From an uncultured Bacteroidales bacterium (lineage in GTDB: Bacteria; Bacteroidota; Bacteroidia; Bacteroidales; UBA932): a DNA stretch of 50,181 nucleotides. The notes beneath the pieces were generated by a model that had not been told where the DNA came from, made no database searches, and was given only the letters and a program-made list of their open reading frames with translations. Shown here piece by piece: positions 48,980 to 50,181 of this stretch. Both the position numbers and the translations under genes were made by a program. How positions within the stretch are numbered: position 1 is the stretch's first letter; the number at the start of each line of letters is the position of its first letter. Location of the stretch: assembly GCA_944326355.1 (NCBI GenBank), contig CALVDO010000017.1:1-50181 (forward strand), given 5' to 3'.

Positions 48980-49136
48980 ATGCTGTACCCTATCGGAATC
49001 CAGAACTTTGAGGACCTCGGAAAAGAGAAGATCTCGATGTCACCAGCATCTCAGCAGATTGGAAACCTCCAGGCAAGTGATACTCATCGATGAATACGAC
49101 AAGCCGATAACAGTCCCCGCCGACCGCTCAGAATGA
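48980..49136 (+). pseudogene. Remnant of a PF09820-type AAA-ATPase-like gene, internal deletion
   Basis: The frame starts MLYPIGIQNFEDLGKE, the N-terminus of the Bacteroidota 'AAA-ATPase-like' (PF09820/DUF1703) proteins, which normally continues into a P-loop. Here it diverges at once and stops at 49091-49093. In a second frame VILIDEYDKPI (49077-49109) is the Walker B-type motif that lies well over 100 residues further on in intact proteins. The region between, including Walker A, is gone, and the two parts are out of frame. The rest of the gene is missing as well. Confidence 0.65.
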
Positions 49137-50018
49137 TATGTCGCCGTTGACCGTCCCCTGGGATTCCCAGCCGACAATCTGGACCCCGTCCATTCTGATC
49201 CCGTCCGAAGAAATCTCAAGCTGCACCGTCAGCATTTTTCCTCCTTCAAGCATGCTGAGCGTATGTCCGTCCTCAGTGGTATCAGGAAGGGTGAACGTCT
49301 TTTTCATTCCCTGAAAAGAGACCTCGACAGTAACTTTGTCCTTCTGCTGCGGCACAAGCATATATGCCACTGAATCCCCGGACTTTTCGGCATATCGGGA
49401 CTGAACCGAAGCAGATCCCGCCTCAATTTCGCCCTTGGACAGGTCGACCGTGCATGATGACATCGCATTGACGACAGTCGTCACCTGAGAAAGGTCTGAA
49501 TCCGAAAAGGTGCCGTCAGACACATATTTTACGGCAAGCTTGTGGAAAGCATGACCGAATTTCAGATCTACCGTCGCAGCCGGATACTCAACATCGACTG
49601 CCTTGGCAAGCAGGAGATCTGTCTCGCCGTTCGCGAGCACTTCTAAACGGCAGCCGTCTCCGGAAGCCGCTTCCTGTGCCGGATAGCATCCTGCAAAACG
49701 CACTGTCCCGGGATTTTCGGGAAGACCCAGATCCGACCAGAACAGTTCCGTTCCGCCCACAGTATAGTCACGGATGACTTCAAATCCGTCGCCGGAAACC
49801 GTCAGTGAAAAGACGTCGCCGTCAATGAAATTTCCGGAGCCGTCCTCTCCAAGCTGTGGTGCTTTAACAATAGGGCATACGGCAGTCGTTATGTCGATTT
49901 TCCCTGTAACTTCCACTTCATCGCTGCCGCCGTCCCCGCCGGGAAGGACGGATCTGTCGCATGAGATGGCTGCCGGCAGAATCGCCGCAGCATATAGAAA
50001 AAATTTATAACTCTTCAT
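49128..50018 (-). CDS. Fimbrillin-family (Mfa-like) lipoprotein
   Basis: A 296-residue lipoprotein with lipobox PAAISC after MKSYKFFLYAAAIL; the start at 50018 is chosen because upstream ATGs only add a non-signal extension. The mature part has two beta-sandwich-like halves, with VDLKFGHAFHKLAVKYVSD marking the usual middle of Bacteroidota fimbrillins (PF13149-type). The C-terminus is QIVGWESQGTVNGDISF. Such proteins are fimbrial subunits or tip/anchor proteins on the cell surface. No other fimbrial gene is visible in the window, although the gene entering from the right may belong to the same unit. Confidence 0.75.
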   Translation of the reverse strand: MKSYKFFLYAAAILPAAISCDRSVLPGGDGGSDEVEVTGKIDITTAVCPIVKAPQLGEDGSGNFIDGDVFSLTVSGDGFEVIRDYTVGGTELFWSDLGLPENPGTVRFAGCYPAQEAASGDGCRLEVLANGETDLLLAKAVDVEYPAATVDLKFGHAFHKLAVKYVSDGTFSDSDLSQVTTVVNAMSSCTVDLSKGEIEAGSASVQSRYAEKSGDSVAYMLVPQQKDKVTVEVSFQGMKKTFTLPDTTEDGHTLSMLEGGKMLTVQLEISSDGIRMDGVQIVGWESQGTVNGDISF

Positions 50019-50091
50019 AATCATCATAATATCCATGTCAAATAAAATGTCTGCAATCCTGCCGTGCACTGCCCGGCATCATTTTTCAGCT

Positions 50092-50181
50092 TCAGTCGTC
50101 CGTACGCACTTCCGGAAAGGCGTTCCGCCATACGTCACGCATAAGATCCATCGTAGTCACTCCGACTATCGCATACGATGT
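50092..50181 (-). CDS. C-terminal end of an unidentified gene (partial)
   Basis: The minus strand is open from the window edge to a TGA at 50092-50094, giving 29 residues that end in MRDVWRNAFPEVRTDD. The codon use looks like real coding sequence. No family can be named from so short a piece. It reads towards the fimbrillin gene with a gap of about 70 nt and may share its transcript. Confidence 0.4.
   Translation of the reverse strand, partial: TSYAIVGVTTMDLMRDVWRNAFPEVRTDD

Noticed and set aside
48817..49011. 64-residue frame between the regulator remnant and the PF09820-type remnant
   Set aside because: It runs across the -7 box and the hairpin and has no family resemblance, so it is not supported as a gene.
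1..50181. tRNA, rRNA, insertion sequence or prophage genes
   Set aside because: I saw no cloverleaf-like tRNA, no rRNA, no transposase or integrase frame and no phage structural gene in the window.

Overview
The window looks like a chromosome segment of a Bacteroidales bacterium (phylum Bacteroidota) of moderately high GC content. The evidence is a SusC/SusD pair, IPT/TIG surface glycan-binding lipoproteins, a Mfa-like fimbrillin, many lipoboxes, and Bacteroidota-type promoters (TTTG, about 20 nt, TAnnTTTG) instead of E. coli -35/-10 boxes. I cannot fix the genus from sequence alone.

Layout. 1-210: two copies of a promoter cassette pointing off the left edge. 211-2975 (-): a TonB-dependent receptor and a small His-rich protein, probably metal uptake. 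3028-10114 (-): a TetR-controlled export operon (TetR, TolC, HlyD-type adaptor, two ABC ATPases, two ABC-2 permeases), equivalent to E. coli cecR-ybhGFSR but with YbhF split in two. 10263-18440: housekeeping and miscellaneous genes (DUF418 protein, Smr protein, TSUP permease, a lipoprotein/outer-membrane pair, a CobW-type metallochaperone, an aldose-1-epimerase-like protein, an Ogt methyltransferase), with two decayed genes (AAA ATPase, GNAT).

18543-43532 (-): a 25 kb, 12-gene polysaccharide utilization locus (PUL) for beta-mannan, read as one operon from a promoter at 43564-43595. In transcription order: GH5-CE7 fusion, SusC, SusD, SGBP-B-like protein, six-IPT lipoprotein, GH26 with an Ig-like domain, GH3, GH26, GH130 mannosylglucose phosphorylase, GPH sugar symporter, GH5-GH36 fusion, GH2. 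An AraC-family regulator lies just upstream (43688-44563). A divergent + strand set (44777-48433) adds an alpha/beta-hydrolase esterase, an AGE-family mannobiose 2-epimerase and an SGNH acetylesterase.

How the genes work together (inference from known pathways). Surface endo-mannanases cut acetylated galacto(gluco)mannan. SGBPs and SusCD capture and import the oligomers. CE7 and SGNH esterases remove acetyl groups, the GH36 domain removes alpha-galactose, and GH3/GH2 trim glucosyl or mannosyl residues. GH26 releases mannobiose, the GPH symporter brings it into the cytoplasm, the AGE enzyme turns it into mannosylglucose, and GH130 phosphorolyses that to mannose-1-phosphate and glucose. GH26, GH130 and symporter adjacent in this order match the mannan cluster described in Bacteroides fragilis, but the epimerase gene sits about 18 kb away on the other strand.

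The right flank (48430-49130) holds two gene remnants: a TPR-AraC hybrid regulator with a frameshift and a PF09820 AAA-ATPase-like gene with an internal deletion. A fimbrillin-family lipoprotein and a partial gene follow. The most notable points are the two enzyme fusions (GH5-GH36 and GH5-CE7), a strong hairpin inside the PUL operon, the asymmetric split ABC ATPases, and several genes that keep their ends but have lost their middle.
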